DNA of 64,000 bases, from the NCBI RefSeq assembly GCF_028553885.1, contig NZ_CP067169.1, positions 2,715,001-2,779,000 of the forward strand. The letters run 5' to 3'. The translations under genes were made by a program, and so were the position numbers. Origin of the DNA: Paracoccus aestuarii. GTDB lineage: Bacteria; Pseudomonadota; Alphaproteobacteria; Rhodobacterales; Rhodobacteraceae. How positions within the stretch are numbered: position 1 is the stretch's first letter; every line of letters begins with the position of its first letter. Shown piece after piece: positions 44,648 through 52,869 of this stretch. Below the pieces are notes generated by a model. That model saw only the letters and a program-made list of their open reading frames with translations, was not told the DNA's origin and did not search any database.

Positions 44648-46185
44648 TTCTCCCAAATATGAGCAATTCTCACCCTACCAAACTGCATGCCCCTGTCGCC
44701 TTCATCACGGAAGGCCCGCAGCCGCTCTTGCGGGAAATCCTCCCCGGCGAGCCTTACCCCCTTCAAGCGTTGGGGCCGCTGCAAGCGTCTGTGGAGGCAG
44801 TTCAAGCCATGACGCTGGCACCCATTGCCATTCCCGCGCAAAGCGCCCTGTCGGTGGCGTCGCTGGCTGTGCAGGGCTTTGCCGATGTCGAGACGCTGGG
44901 TGGCGACCGTCCCTTGTCGCTTTATGCCCTGACCATCGCCCGCAGCGGTGAGCGCAAGTCCACCTGCGATGGATTACTAATGCAGGGCTTGCGCGACTTC
45001 GAACGCGAGGAAGCCGGCCGGCACCGCGAGGACGTGAAAGCATGGATGACCCGGCACGCGCTATGGAAGGTCCAACATGACGGTGTCATTGCATCCGTGA
45101 AGGGCAAGGCGGGCAAGAACGCCAAGACTCAGAGCGAGGCACAGGCCGACTTGGCCGCGCTGGGCGATGAACCCATTGCGCCGCCGTCGCCCGAACGGAC
45201 GGTGACAGAGCCGACCTACGAGGGGCTGACCCGCAAGTTTGCAGAAGGAATGCCGAGCTTGGGCATCTTCTCTGACGAAGGCGGGCAGTTCTTGGGCGGC
45301 TTTGCCATGTCGAGCGACAATCGGCAAAAGACCCTCGCCGCCCTGAATGACCTGTGGCAGGGCAATCCCATCCGTCGCACCAGGCAAGGTGAAGGCTCCT
45401 TCACGCTCTATGGCCGCAGGCTGGCGGTGCATCTCATGGTGCAGCCGGGTGTCGCGCGCGATTTCATGGCAGATCCCAAAACTGACGACACGGGCTTCCT
45501 GCCACGCTTTCTGATTTGCGAGCCACCGAGCACTATCGGGACCCGGCTTCATGGTCTGACGCGTGACGGCACGGGACCGCTTGCGGCCTTCGCGGCCCGG
45601 CTTGGAACCATTCTGCAATCGCCCTTGCCGATGAACCCAGAAAGCCGGGCACTGGAGCCACGCCGCCTTCTGCTAGCCCCGGATGCCCGTGCGCTGCTGA
45701 CCGAATATGCCGATGCGGTAGAACTCTCCCAGCGCCCCGGCGCAGCCATGTCGAGTGTGACCGGCTATGCGTCCAAGGCCGCCGAACAAGCCTGCCGCAT
45801 CGCCGGGGTGCTGACCCTGTGGCGCGACCTGGCTGCCCCGGCTGTCGAGGCCGAGGACATGGTGTCCGGTATCGAGCTTGCCGGCTTCTACCTGTCGGAA
45901 GCGCAGCGCCTGGCTGATGCCGCAAAGGTGAGCGAGGAGACAGACCGGGCCGAGCGGCTGCGGCGCTGGCTGATCGAGGAGTGGCCGGATCCCGAGATGC
46001 TGACGGGAGACGTTGTGCAAAAGGCCCCTATCCGCGCCCTGCGCGAGACAAAGACCGCAACCGCTGCACTGGAAATGCTGGAAAGGCATGGCTGGGTTAT
46101 CGCCCTGCCCACCGGAACAGTGGTGCGTGGCCGGGCCCGTTCGACCGCTTGGCGCATCGTCAAAGGGGGCAGCCATGCTGTTTAA
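44644..46185 (+). CDS. DUF3987 (YfjI-like) replication-associated protein
   Basis: A 513-aa protein of the DUF3987 family. Landmarks are LPGEPYPLQALGPLQASVEA-like N-terminus, the ATPase-like DRPLSLYALTIARSGERKST, GIFSDEGGQFLGGFAMSSDN, and FTLYGRRLAVHLMVQPGV. The family accompanies Toprim primases in satellites and prophages and is considered helicase-like or primase-coupled. Its start overlaps the primase-like gene and its end overlaps the next open frame. Confidence 0.86.
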   Translation: MILPNMSNSHPTKLHAPVAFITEGPQPLLREILPGEPYPLQALGPLQASVEAVQAMTLAPIAIPAQSALSVASLAVQGFADVETLGGDRPLSLYALTIARSGERKSTCDGLLMQGLRDFEREEAGRHREDVKAWMTRHALWKVQHDGVIASVKGKAGKNAKTQSEAQADLAALGDEPIAPPSPERTVTEPTYEGLTRKFAEGMPSLGIFSDEGGQFLGGFAMSSDNRQKTLAALNDLWQGNPIRRTRQGEGSFTLYGRRLAVHLMVQPGVARDFMADPKTDDTGFLPRFLICEPPSTIGTRLHGLTRDGTGPLAAFAARLGTILQSPLPMNPESRALEPRRLLLAPDARALLTEYADAVELSQRPGAAMSSVTGYASKAAEQACRIAGVLTLWRDLAAPAVEAEDMVSGIELAGFYLSEAQRLADAAKVSEETDRAERLRRWLIEEWPDPEMLTGDVVQKAPIRALRETKTATAALEMLERHGWVIALPTGTVVRGRARSTAWRIVKGGSHAV

Positions 46186-46642
46186 TGCCCGCGCAGCCCT
46201 GTCCCGCATTAGGACCAACGGTCATGCGGTGAAAACGCAGGCGGAACCGGACCACCATGCTAATCGTGCTAATCGTGCTAAACAAGAACGGGAAGGCGCG
46301 GACTATTTAGCACATTTAGCACATTCAGCACGCCTCTGGCCTTCCGAGCGTGAAAACGCATCCACATTCGACGGGGTTGTCGTGCTTCCCCTTCACGGTC
46401 CCGAGGCGCCGAGCGCCCCCGCCAACATGGTGCGGCTGGATTGGTCAGGTCAATGGGTAAGCCGTGACCGCTGGGGCGCCATGTCGGACTTCGAGCGCTA
46501 TGGGCCTCAAGGGCGACTGTTCTGCGGTAAATGCTGGACGTGGCAAACTCGCGAGACAGCGCTGACCTGCCTTGAACAAGATCCTACGATAATACCGCGG
46601 CAATCTAGTGGCATTATCCACTGTCCTGCGTTACCGGTGTGA
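46175..46642 (+). CDS. island protein of unknown function
   Basis: A 155-aa protein overlapping the DUF3987 stop by 11 bp. It contains a run resembling NRANRAKQEREG (from a small repeat aatcgtgcta) and a C-terminal RLFCGKCWTWQTRETALTCL with two cysteines spaced CxxC. The final roughly 20 residues look less conserved and run towards decayed sequence, so the original 3' end may have been altered. Similar small proteins often close such replication modules; function unknown. Confidence 0.6.
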   Translation: MLFNARAALSRIRTNGHAVKTQAEPDHHANRANRAKQEREGADYLAHLAHSARLWPSERENASTFDGVVVLPLHGPEAPSAPANMVRLDWSGQWVSRDRWGAMSDFERYGPQGRLFCGKCWTWQTRETALTCLEQDPTIIPRQSSGIIHCPALPV

Positions 46643-46807
46643 ATCCAGAGTGCCGTTCGGAAAGCCGCTCGCTCAAAAGGGCCGATGCCGAGATTTCAGT
46701 AGGGTGATGGGCACCGCCAACCTGATGCTCTCTCGTCTTGCCCCAGTATCCCTGAAAGGTACTCACAATGCTAACCGACTACGAAGCGGATGGCTCGTGC
46801 CGCTGGG
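46643..46807. other. decayed sequence before the IS element
   Basis: No intact gene. A short frame (ATG at 46769, MLTDYEADGSCRWG, with a gaaagg ribosome-binding site) runs into the IS left end and may be the beginning of an interrupted gene. Confidence 0.4.
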
Positions 46808-47849
46808 GCTAAAGCGCCTAGGTGTTTGATCCCATGGTTTGATGGTGCAATCCTTTCGCAGGAATGGAAGGAAGCATTATGGGACAAGTTCGTCACGGGA
46901 GCGCCACGACCACGCACGCTGTCAGAGCTGCAATACAGCGATCGCAAGCTTCGCTCGCGCAGCTGAGCCGGGAGCTCGGCATCAACCCAAAGACTGTCGC
47001 GAAGTGGCGCAAGCGCGAGACAGTTGAGGACCGTAAGACTGGGCCGAAGGAGCCACGCTCCACGGTCTTGAGTGAGGCCGAGGAAGCAACAATCGTCGCG
47101 TTTCGGCGCCATACGCTGCTGCCGTTGGACGACTGCCTCTACGCTCTTCAGCCCTCTATCCCACATCTGACGCGCTCGGCGCTGCACCGATGCCTGCAGC
47201 GGAATGGCATTTCGCGACTGCCGGACGTGGGCGGGGACAAGCCCAAGCGTGCGAAGTTCAAGCGCTACCCGATAGGTTTCTTCCATATCGACATCGCCGA
47301 GGTGCAGACGGCCGAAGGCAAGCTCTTCCTCTTCGTAGCCATTGATCGCACCAGCAAATTTGCTGTCGTTCAATTGGCGGAAAAGGCCAACAGGAAAACC
47401 GCTTGGGAGTTCCTGGAGCACCTTCTGGACGTCGTGCCCTACCGCATCCACACGATCCTGACCGATAATGGCATCCAGTTCGCAGAGCAGCCTCGAAACC
47501 GTAACACTCCTTACTCTCGGCAAATGCGGTTCGACATGATTTGCGAGGCAAACGGGATCGAGCATCGGCTGACCAAGCCCAACCACCCGTGGACGAATGG
47601 CCAAGTCGAGCGGATGAACAGGACGATCAAGGACGCGACCGTCAAGCGCTACCACTACGACAGCCACAGCCAGCTGCGCACGCACCTCGCCGATTTCATC
47701 GCCGCCTACAATTTCGCACGCAGGCTCAAGACGCTGAGCGGTGTCACACCCTACGAATACATCTGCAAGGTCTGGACTTCAGAGCCAGACAGATTCATCG
47801 TCAATCCGATCCACCAGATGCCGGGACTGAACACCTAAATTCAGTTAGC
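46808..47849 (+). mobile_element. IS481-type insertion sequence, about 1.04 kb
   Basis: Surrounds the transposase gene. Imperfect terminal inverted repeats are recognisable as gctaaagcgcctaggtgttt on the left and, reverse-complemented, gctaactgaatttaggtgtt on the right. Ends are approximate and no clear target-site duplication was found. Confidence 0.65.
46879..47838 (+). CDS. IS481-family transposase
   Basis: A 319-aa DDE transposase. N-terminal helix-turn-helix: SLAQLSRELGINPKTVAKWR. Catalytic residues by eye are D138 (FFHIDIAEVQ), D196 (TILTDNGIQF) and E244 (NGQVERMNRTIK), with a closing FIAAYNFARRLKTLSGVTPY block. The ATG at 46879 follows ggaagg; a start at 46864 is also possible. The frame is intact, so the element could be active. 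Confidence 0.9.
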   Translation: MGQVRHGSATTTHAVRAAIQRSQASLAQLSRELGINPKTVAKWRKRETVEDRKTGPKEPRSTVLSEAEEATIVAFRRHTLLPLDDCLYALQPSIPHLTRSALHRCLQRNGISRLPDVGGDKPKRAKFKRYPIGFFHIDIAEVQTAEGKLFLFVAIDRTSKFAVVQLAEKANRKTAWEFLEHLLDVVPYRIHTILTDNGIQFAEQPRNRNTPYSRQMRFDMICEANGIEHRLTKPNHPWTNGQVERMNRTIKDATVKRYHYDSHSQLRTHLADFIAAYNFARRLKTLSGVTPYEYICKVWTSEPDRFIVNPIHQMPGLNT

Positions 47850-48540
47850 GCAGAGTGATGTCGCCACCGCTTACTGTCCTGCATGTCGCGCGCGACAAGC
47901 TGTACAGCCTCAGCGAACGCCCGCGCCCGCACCGTTTCGCGCGAGTCGCCATGCCGGTGGGCCCTGCCTCGCCCGCTGCTTGCGCGCAGGCCGCTGTGCG
48001 TGCCGCTCAGAAGAGCCTTGGTTACCAGTCAGCGGAGCGGATGCTCAGGCGTCCGAGAATCTACTAGCGGCTGACTTCAAGCGTAACGTTTCCGCGCTGA
48101 ATCGGTACCTACGGCGTTTGGAGGCGACTTGGCAGTACAAACGGCTAGCTTTCAAACAACAGGGGAGGCCCTCTGACCTTCAATTCTGTCGATCTAGCGG
48201 TGGCATTGCTCCGGTCCAGAGCCGGCGTCGGGTTGTTCATGGAGGATTAAGTGCGCAAGACTTCGAGCAGTGCTGTACTATTGGTCTCCGTCTTTCGACG
48301 GCGTCAATCTCTACCACCCGAAGAGCCGTCAGACCCCGCCCGCTCTGCGCTGTCTGATCGAATTTCTCTGCCGTCGCGTGGAAAACTGAGGATCGAGAGG
48401 ACGCAGCTTGTTCCCTGGTGCATCCGCGATTATCGTCCAACCAATTTAAATTGCTGCGCTTTCAGACTGTTTGGTGCTGGCTTCAAGTAGACTGAATTGC
48501 TGCGCCGATTCGATCCGCGCGTGAGCTGGACGGAGGAATG
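47850..48540. other. decayed intergenic stretch with a LysR relic
   Basis: About 690 bp with no intact gene. Overlapping frames here are short and of unlike composition. The only recognisable remnant is the LysR C-terminus at 48179-48389. The last 150 bp are AT-richer and should contain the promoter of the helicase operon; a ggagg ribosome-binding site stands at 48532-48536. Confidence 0.6.
48179..48389 (+). pseudogene. LysR-family regulator C-terminal fragment
   Basis: Translated in two frames it reads FNSVDLAVALLRSRAGVGLF, a stop, VRKTSSS, then after a frameshift VLYYWSPSFDGVNLYHPKSR and QTPPALRCLIEFLCRRVEN. This matches the end of the LysR substrate-binding domain, in which a G-x-G stretch is followed by LYxPSRxxxPALRxxIxFL. 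The N-terminal DNA-binding half is missing. Confidence 0.55.
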
Positions 48541-51500
48541 ATGACGGTTCTGGAAGACATCAAAAATGGCGCTCAATTGCGCGGCGTCGTTCCCGGCCAG
48601 CCCGTCGAGGTCGTTTCCGTCGAATGGATCGGAGACCAAGCTATCAATCTGGTATTCAGAGTGCCCGGTGGGGGTGTTTCTGAAACGACCCTTTATCGCG
48701 ATGATCAGGCCCGAATAGAACTCGATGCCCGTGGACGGGTTTGGTCGTTTGATGCAGATGGCGAGCTCCTGCGCCTTGTCACTGAGGCTAATCGGATCAA
48801 GCTGGCGCATTACTTCGATCCTTACCTCGCCATTCACACCAGCCTGGTTGATCCGCTTCCGCACCAGATTTCAGCCGTCTATGGGGAAATGCTGCCGCGC
48901 CAGCCACTGCGGTTTCTCTTGGCGGACGATCCGGGCGCCGGGAAAACTATCATGGCGGGGCTGCTGATCAAGGAATTGATCGCCCGCAGTGATCTTGAAC
49001 GCTGCCTGGTTGTCGCACCGGGCAGTTTGGTCGAACAGTGGCAGGATGAATTGGGCGAGAAGTTCGGGTTGGAGTTCGACATCCTGACCCGCGACATGAT
49101 CGAGAACTCAAGGTCGGGTAATCCGTTCAGCGACCGCAACCGTCTGATTGCTCGATTGGATGTCCTCGCCCGCAATGAGGAACTGCAGGACAAGCTGGCG
49201 CAAGCGGCGGAGTGGGATCTGATCATTTGCGACGAAGCCCACCGTATGTCGGCGACCTATTTCGGCGGCGAGGCCAAATACACCAAGCGATACCGGATTG
49301 GTCAGAAACTTGGGGAAGCGTGCCGTCATCTTCTGCTGATGTCGGCAACGCCCCACAATGGGCATGAACAGGATTTTCAGTTGTTCATGGCGCTGCTGGA
49401 CGGCGACCGTTTTGAGGGGCGGTTCCGCGACGGTGTGCACTATGCGGACACCGCCGACATGATGCGTCGCCTTACCAAGGAAGAGCTCCTGCGGTTTGAT
49501 GGCCGTCCGCTCTTCCCTGAACGCCGTGCTTATACTGTCAAATACGACTTGTCGCCCGAGGAGGCGGCGCTTTACGCCGCCGTGACCGAGTATGTCCGCA
49601 ACGAGATGAACCGGGTCCAGCGTTTTGCCGCAGAGGATGGCAAGAAGCGGAATAATGTCGGCTTTGCTTTGCAGATCCTGCAACGTCGCTTGGCTTCTTC
49701 CCCTGCCGCAATCTACGAGTCGTTGAAGCGGCGCCGCGAACGCTTGGAGGCAGAGCTGGCCGAGGCGAGGCTGATGGTTCGCGGCAAACGCTCCGGTTTC
49801 GAGGTACCCGACGTGCCTGAGGACGTGCTACAGAACATCGAGGAGTTTGGCCAGGACGAGATCGACGACATCGAGGACCGGATTTCCGCGACGGCCACAA
49901 CGGCCGAAACCGTGGATCAGCTCGCGCTCGAGGTCAAAACATTGCAGGGCCTTGAACGGATGGCGCTGGGCGTCCTCAGTTCCGGGCAGGACACGAAGTG
50001 GTCGCAGCTTAACCGGATCCTTGATGACGAACTCATGGTCGATTCCCACGGCAATCGCCGGAAGCTGATCATCTTCACCGAACCCAAGGACACCCTCTAT
50101 TACCTGCATGATCGCGTGCGTTCGCGCCTTGGCCGTGCCGATGCGGTTGAGGTCATCCATGGCGGCGTGTCGCGCGAGGATCGCCGCAAGATCGTCGAGC
50201 GATTCATGCAGGACCGCGACATGCTAGTGCTGATCGCGAACGACGCGGCCGGTGAAGGCGTGAACCTTCAGCGTGGTCACCTGATGGTGAACTACGATCT
50301 CCCCTGGAACCCGAACAAGATCGAGCAGCGGTTCGGCCGTATCCACCGGATCGGCCAGATCGAGGTCTGCCATCTCTGGAACCTCGTGGCGGCCGATACG
50401 CGCGAAGGTGAGGTTTATGCTCGGCTTCTGGAAAAGCTGGAAGCCGCGCGCGAGGCGTTGGGCGGGCGGGTCTATGACGTTCTGGGCGAGTTGTTCGAGG
50501 GAACAGCGCTGAAGGATCTGCTGTTCGAGGCGATCCAATATGGCGAACAACCCGAAGTGAAGGCCAAGCTGCTCCAGGCCGTCGACGGGGCCGTGGACCA
50601 GCAGCATCTGCTGGACCTTCTGGCGCGTCGGGCCCTGACCAATGACACGATGCCTGCCGCAAAAGTGCAGGAAATCCGCATCGACATGGAGCGCGCCGAG
50701 GCCCAGCGCTTGCAGCCGCATCACATCCAGAGCTTCTTTGTCGAGGCATTCAAGCGGCTTGGTGGTCAGATCAAGCCGCGGGAGGAGGGACGGTGGGAGA
50801 TCACGCACGTGCCAGTCAGCATCCGTGAGCGGGATCGTCAGATCGGAACCGGCGCCCCGATCCAGAAGAAGTACGAACGCATCTGCTTCGAAAAGGGCAA
50901 GGTGAACCAGCAACCCGTGGCAACGTTCGTCTGCCCGGGCCATCCTCTGCTGGAGGCTGTCATCAGCATCGTGCGCGAACAGCACGATCACCTGATGAAA
51001 CAGGGCGCAGTCATGGTCGATGAAACTGACCTTGGCCAGGACTTGTCGGCCATTTTCTTGCTGGAACACAGCCTTCAGGACGGCCGCCCAACCAGCACCG
51101 GCAAACCCCACGTCATCTCGGAAAAGCTGCAATTTGCCTCGATCGACAAGACAGGGAAAGCTGCGAATGCGGGGATCGCCCCCCACCTGAACCTGCGTCC
51201 AGCTTCGGCCGAAGAGATCGCGCTGGTTAGCGACAGGCTGCACGAAGACTGGCTGCGCAACGATCTGGAGAAGGCGGCGATCCGTTTCGCTACTGTCGAT
51301 CTCGCGCAGAGCCACGTGGCCGAAGTAAAGGCACGACGCTTGCCCGAGGTGGCCAAGGTCGAACAGGAGGTAAAGGCTCGTCTGAGGAAGGAGATCAACT
51401 TCTGGGACAACCGGGCCGCGGAACTGCGCGAGGATGAAAGGGCGGGCAAGAAGACCCGCCTGAGCTGGCAGAACGCCGAACGTCGTGCGGAAGATCTGGC

Positions 51501-52050
51501 CGACCGATTGAAGCGCCGGATGGAATTGCTGGAGAAGGAACGCTTCATTTCCGCCCAGCCTCCGCGGGTGCGCGGGGGCATGGTCGTCGTCCCGAAAGGG
51601 TTGCTGTTGGCAAAGGCTGCCGTCGCCACCGGCGCCAAACCCAACGCCTTTGCCGAAGACCCGGAGGCCCGGCGGATCAGCGAGTTGAAGGCCATGGAGG
51701 CGGTCATCAATGCCGAGCGCGCTTTGGGCAACGAACCACGCGACGTGTCGGCGCAGAAGGTCGGTTACGACATTGCCTCCTACGATCCGCGCTCTGGGCA
51801 TCTGCGCTTCATCGAGGTCAAGGGTCGGATCGACGGCGCCGACACGGTAATGCTGACCCGGCAGGAGATCATCACCTCGCTGCACGAACCCGGCAAATAC
51901 ATCCTGGCCATCGTTCAGATCGAGAGTGGCTTTGCCCGCGAACCGCGCTATGTCCGAGGGGCGCTGTCGGATCACGAACCCTCGTTTGAACACACGGCGA
52001 TCCAGTTCAACCTAAAGCGCCTGCTGGAGCGGGCAGCTGCACCAAATTGA
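48541..52050 (+). CDS. SNF2/DEAH helicase with C-terminal DUF3883-like domain
   Basis: A 1169-aa superfamily-2 helicase or DNA translocase. Walker A is LLADDPGAGKTIMAG (GAGKT at 132-136), the DEAH box is at 231-234 (IICDEAHRMS), and LLLMSATPHNG follows. The second RecA domain has IANDAAGEGVNLQRGHLMVN and motif VI QRFGRIHRIGQ. Around residue 1050 begins a DUF3883-like nuclease-related fold (VGYDIASYDPRSGHLRFIEV, then KGRIDGADTVMLTRQE). ATGs stand at 48538 and 48541; the second has better spacing from ggagg. It is the first gene of the defence-like operon. Confidence 0.92.
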   Translation: MTVLEDIKNGAQLRGVVPGQPVEVVSVEWIGDQAINLVFRVPGGGVSETTLYRDDQARIELDARGRVWSFDADGELLRLVTEANRIKLAHYFDPYLAIHTSLVDPLPHQISAVYGEMLPRQPLRFLLADDPGAGKTIMAGLLIKELIARSDLERCLVVAPGSLVEQWQDELGEKFGLEFDILTRDMIENSRSGNPFSDRNRLIARLDVLARNEELQDKLAQAAEWDLIICDEAHRMSATYFGGEAKYTKRYRIGQKLGEACRHLLLMSATPHNGHEQDFQLFMALLDGDRFEGRFRDGVHYADTADMMRRLTKEELLRFDGRPLFPERRAYTVKYDLSPEEAALYAAVTEYVRNEMNRVQRFAAEDGKKRNNVGFALQILQRRLASSPAAIYESLKRRRERLEAELAEARLMVRGKRSGFEVPDVPEDVLQNIEEFGQDEIDDIEDRISATATTAETVDQLALEVKTLQGLERMALGVLSSGQDTKWSQLNRILDDELMVDSHGNRRKLIIFTEPKDTLYYLHDRVRSRLGRADAVEVIHGGVSREDRRKIVERFMQDRDMLVLIANDAAGEGVNLQRGHLMVNYDLPWNPNKIEQRFGRIHRIGQIEVCHLWNLVAADTREGEVYARLLEKLEAAREALGGRVYDVLGELFEGTALKDLLFEAIQYGEQPEVKAKLLQAVDGAVDQQHLLDLLARRALTNDTMPAAKVQEIRIDMERAEAQRLQPHHIQSFFVEAFKRLGGQIKPREEGRWEITHVPVSIRERDRQIGTGAPIQKKYERICFEKGKVNQQPVATFVCPGHPLLEAVISIVREQHDHLMKQGAVMVDETDLGQDLSAIFLLEHSLQDGRPTSTGKPHVISEKLQFASIDKTGKAANAGIAPHLNLRPASAEEIALVSDRLHEDWLRNDLEKAAIRFATVDLAQSHVAEVKARRLPEVAKVEQEVKARLRKEINFWDNRAAELREDERAGKKTRLSWQNAERRAEDLADRLKRRMELLEKERFISAQPPRVRGGMVVVPKGLLLAKAAVATGAKPNAFAEDPEARRISELKAMEAVINAERALGNEPRDVSAQKVGYDIASYDPRSGHLRFIEVKGRIDGADTVMLTRQEIITSLHEPGKYILAIVQIESGFAREPRYVRGALSDHEPSFEHTAIQFNLKRLLERAAAPN

Positions 52051-52056
52051 GACAGT

Positions 52057-52854
52057 ATGCGGTATTCCGAAAAGAGCTTTGAGGTAAGGTTTTGTGCGGC
52101 GCTTACGGCTGCAGTAATGCCTCTGAACCGCAATCCGAAGTGGTTTGGCCTTACGCAAGCTCAAGAGCGGCGCGTTGGGATCGACACTGTCCTCGGCATC
52201 GGCGGGCGATTGATCATCTTTCAGTTCAAAGCTCAGCAGGCGAAAAAGGTGAAGCTCGAATGCGATCAGCTTAAGAAGCTGACAACAGTGCAGAAAAAGT
52301 ATCCCCGCAGCACATTCTACGTTTTCCCTGAGGAGGATAGCATCTTCGCCGCCGGGAAAGCTCAGTGCTTGTTCCCAAGTGCACGGGTGTTTCAACCGCG
52401 CGACATTGCCACAAGTGTGTACAGTGGAATTGATTCCGTATCCTTTTCACTCGATGCGACTAAGAAGAAGCTTGAGAGAAAAAGGCCCGCATCGTCCTTT
52501 CCAGTATGCAATGCATGCGAGAAGTTCGGCTGCTTTTGCAATAAGTCGCACCATGAGCTGTTAGCCAGCCTACTGAAGCCGAGCGGCTGGCTAAGATTTC
52601 TCGCGCCGTCATGGGACGGCATTGTGCGCGAACTCGGGGTAACTTTCCCGTCTGCGGAAATCGGAATACCTATCGCGCGAGATCCCGGCGAGGCAGACCT
52701 TGAGACGCGTGGCCCAGAAGAACGCGACCCTCGCGAGATGTCTGCCAGAGTTGAGCCGATTACCAATGAAGAGCAGTTTGAGGCATTGTTCGGCGACGAT
52801 GCAGGAGGAGATCTCGAGCCCGGCGCATATGGCTTTTTCATTCCGTACAAATAA
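52057..52854 (+). CDS. putative Mrr-like nuclease with Cys4 knuckle
   Basis: A 265-aa protein, 6 bp after the helicase stop and clearly AT-richer than its neighbours. Near the N-terminus it has E9, then D43 in RRVGIDTVLGI, and Q56-F-K58 in LIIFQFKAQQ. This D...QxK spacing resembles the active site of Mrr-type PD-(D/E)xK nucleases, where Gln replaces Glu. At 151-161 stands CNACEKFGCFC (C-x2-C-x4-C-x-C), a likely zinc knuckle. The C-terminus is acidic. I know of no named family for the whole protein; nuclease function is inferred from the motif only. Confidence 0.72.
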   Translation: MRYSEKSFEVRFCAALTAAVMPLNRNPKWFGLTQAQERRVGIDTVLGIGGRLIIFQFKAQQAKKVKLECDQLKKLTTVQKKYPRSTFYVFPEEDSIFAAGKAQCLFPSARVFQPRDIATSVYSGIDSVSFSLDATKKKLERKRPASSFPVCNACEKFGCFCNKSHHELLASLLKPSGWLRFLAPSWDGIVRELGVTFPSAEIGIPIARDPGEADLETRGPEERDPREMSARVEPITNEEQFEALFGDDAGGDLEPGAYGFFIPYK

Positions 52855-52869
52855 AGCATAGGCAACTCG

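Noticed and set aside
46617..46766. Minus-strand frame with YWGK reminiscent of the Cas3 HD region
   Set aside because: Only about 50 codons, with no HD residues or other cas genes and no repeat-spacer array nearby; taken as chance.
47980..48357. 125-codon frame in the decayed stretch after the IS element
   Set aside because: Its translation has no family-like features, and the LysR relic lies in other frames of the same bases.
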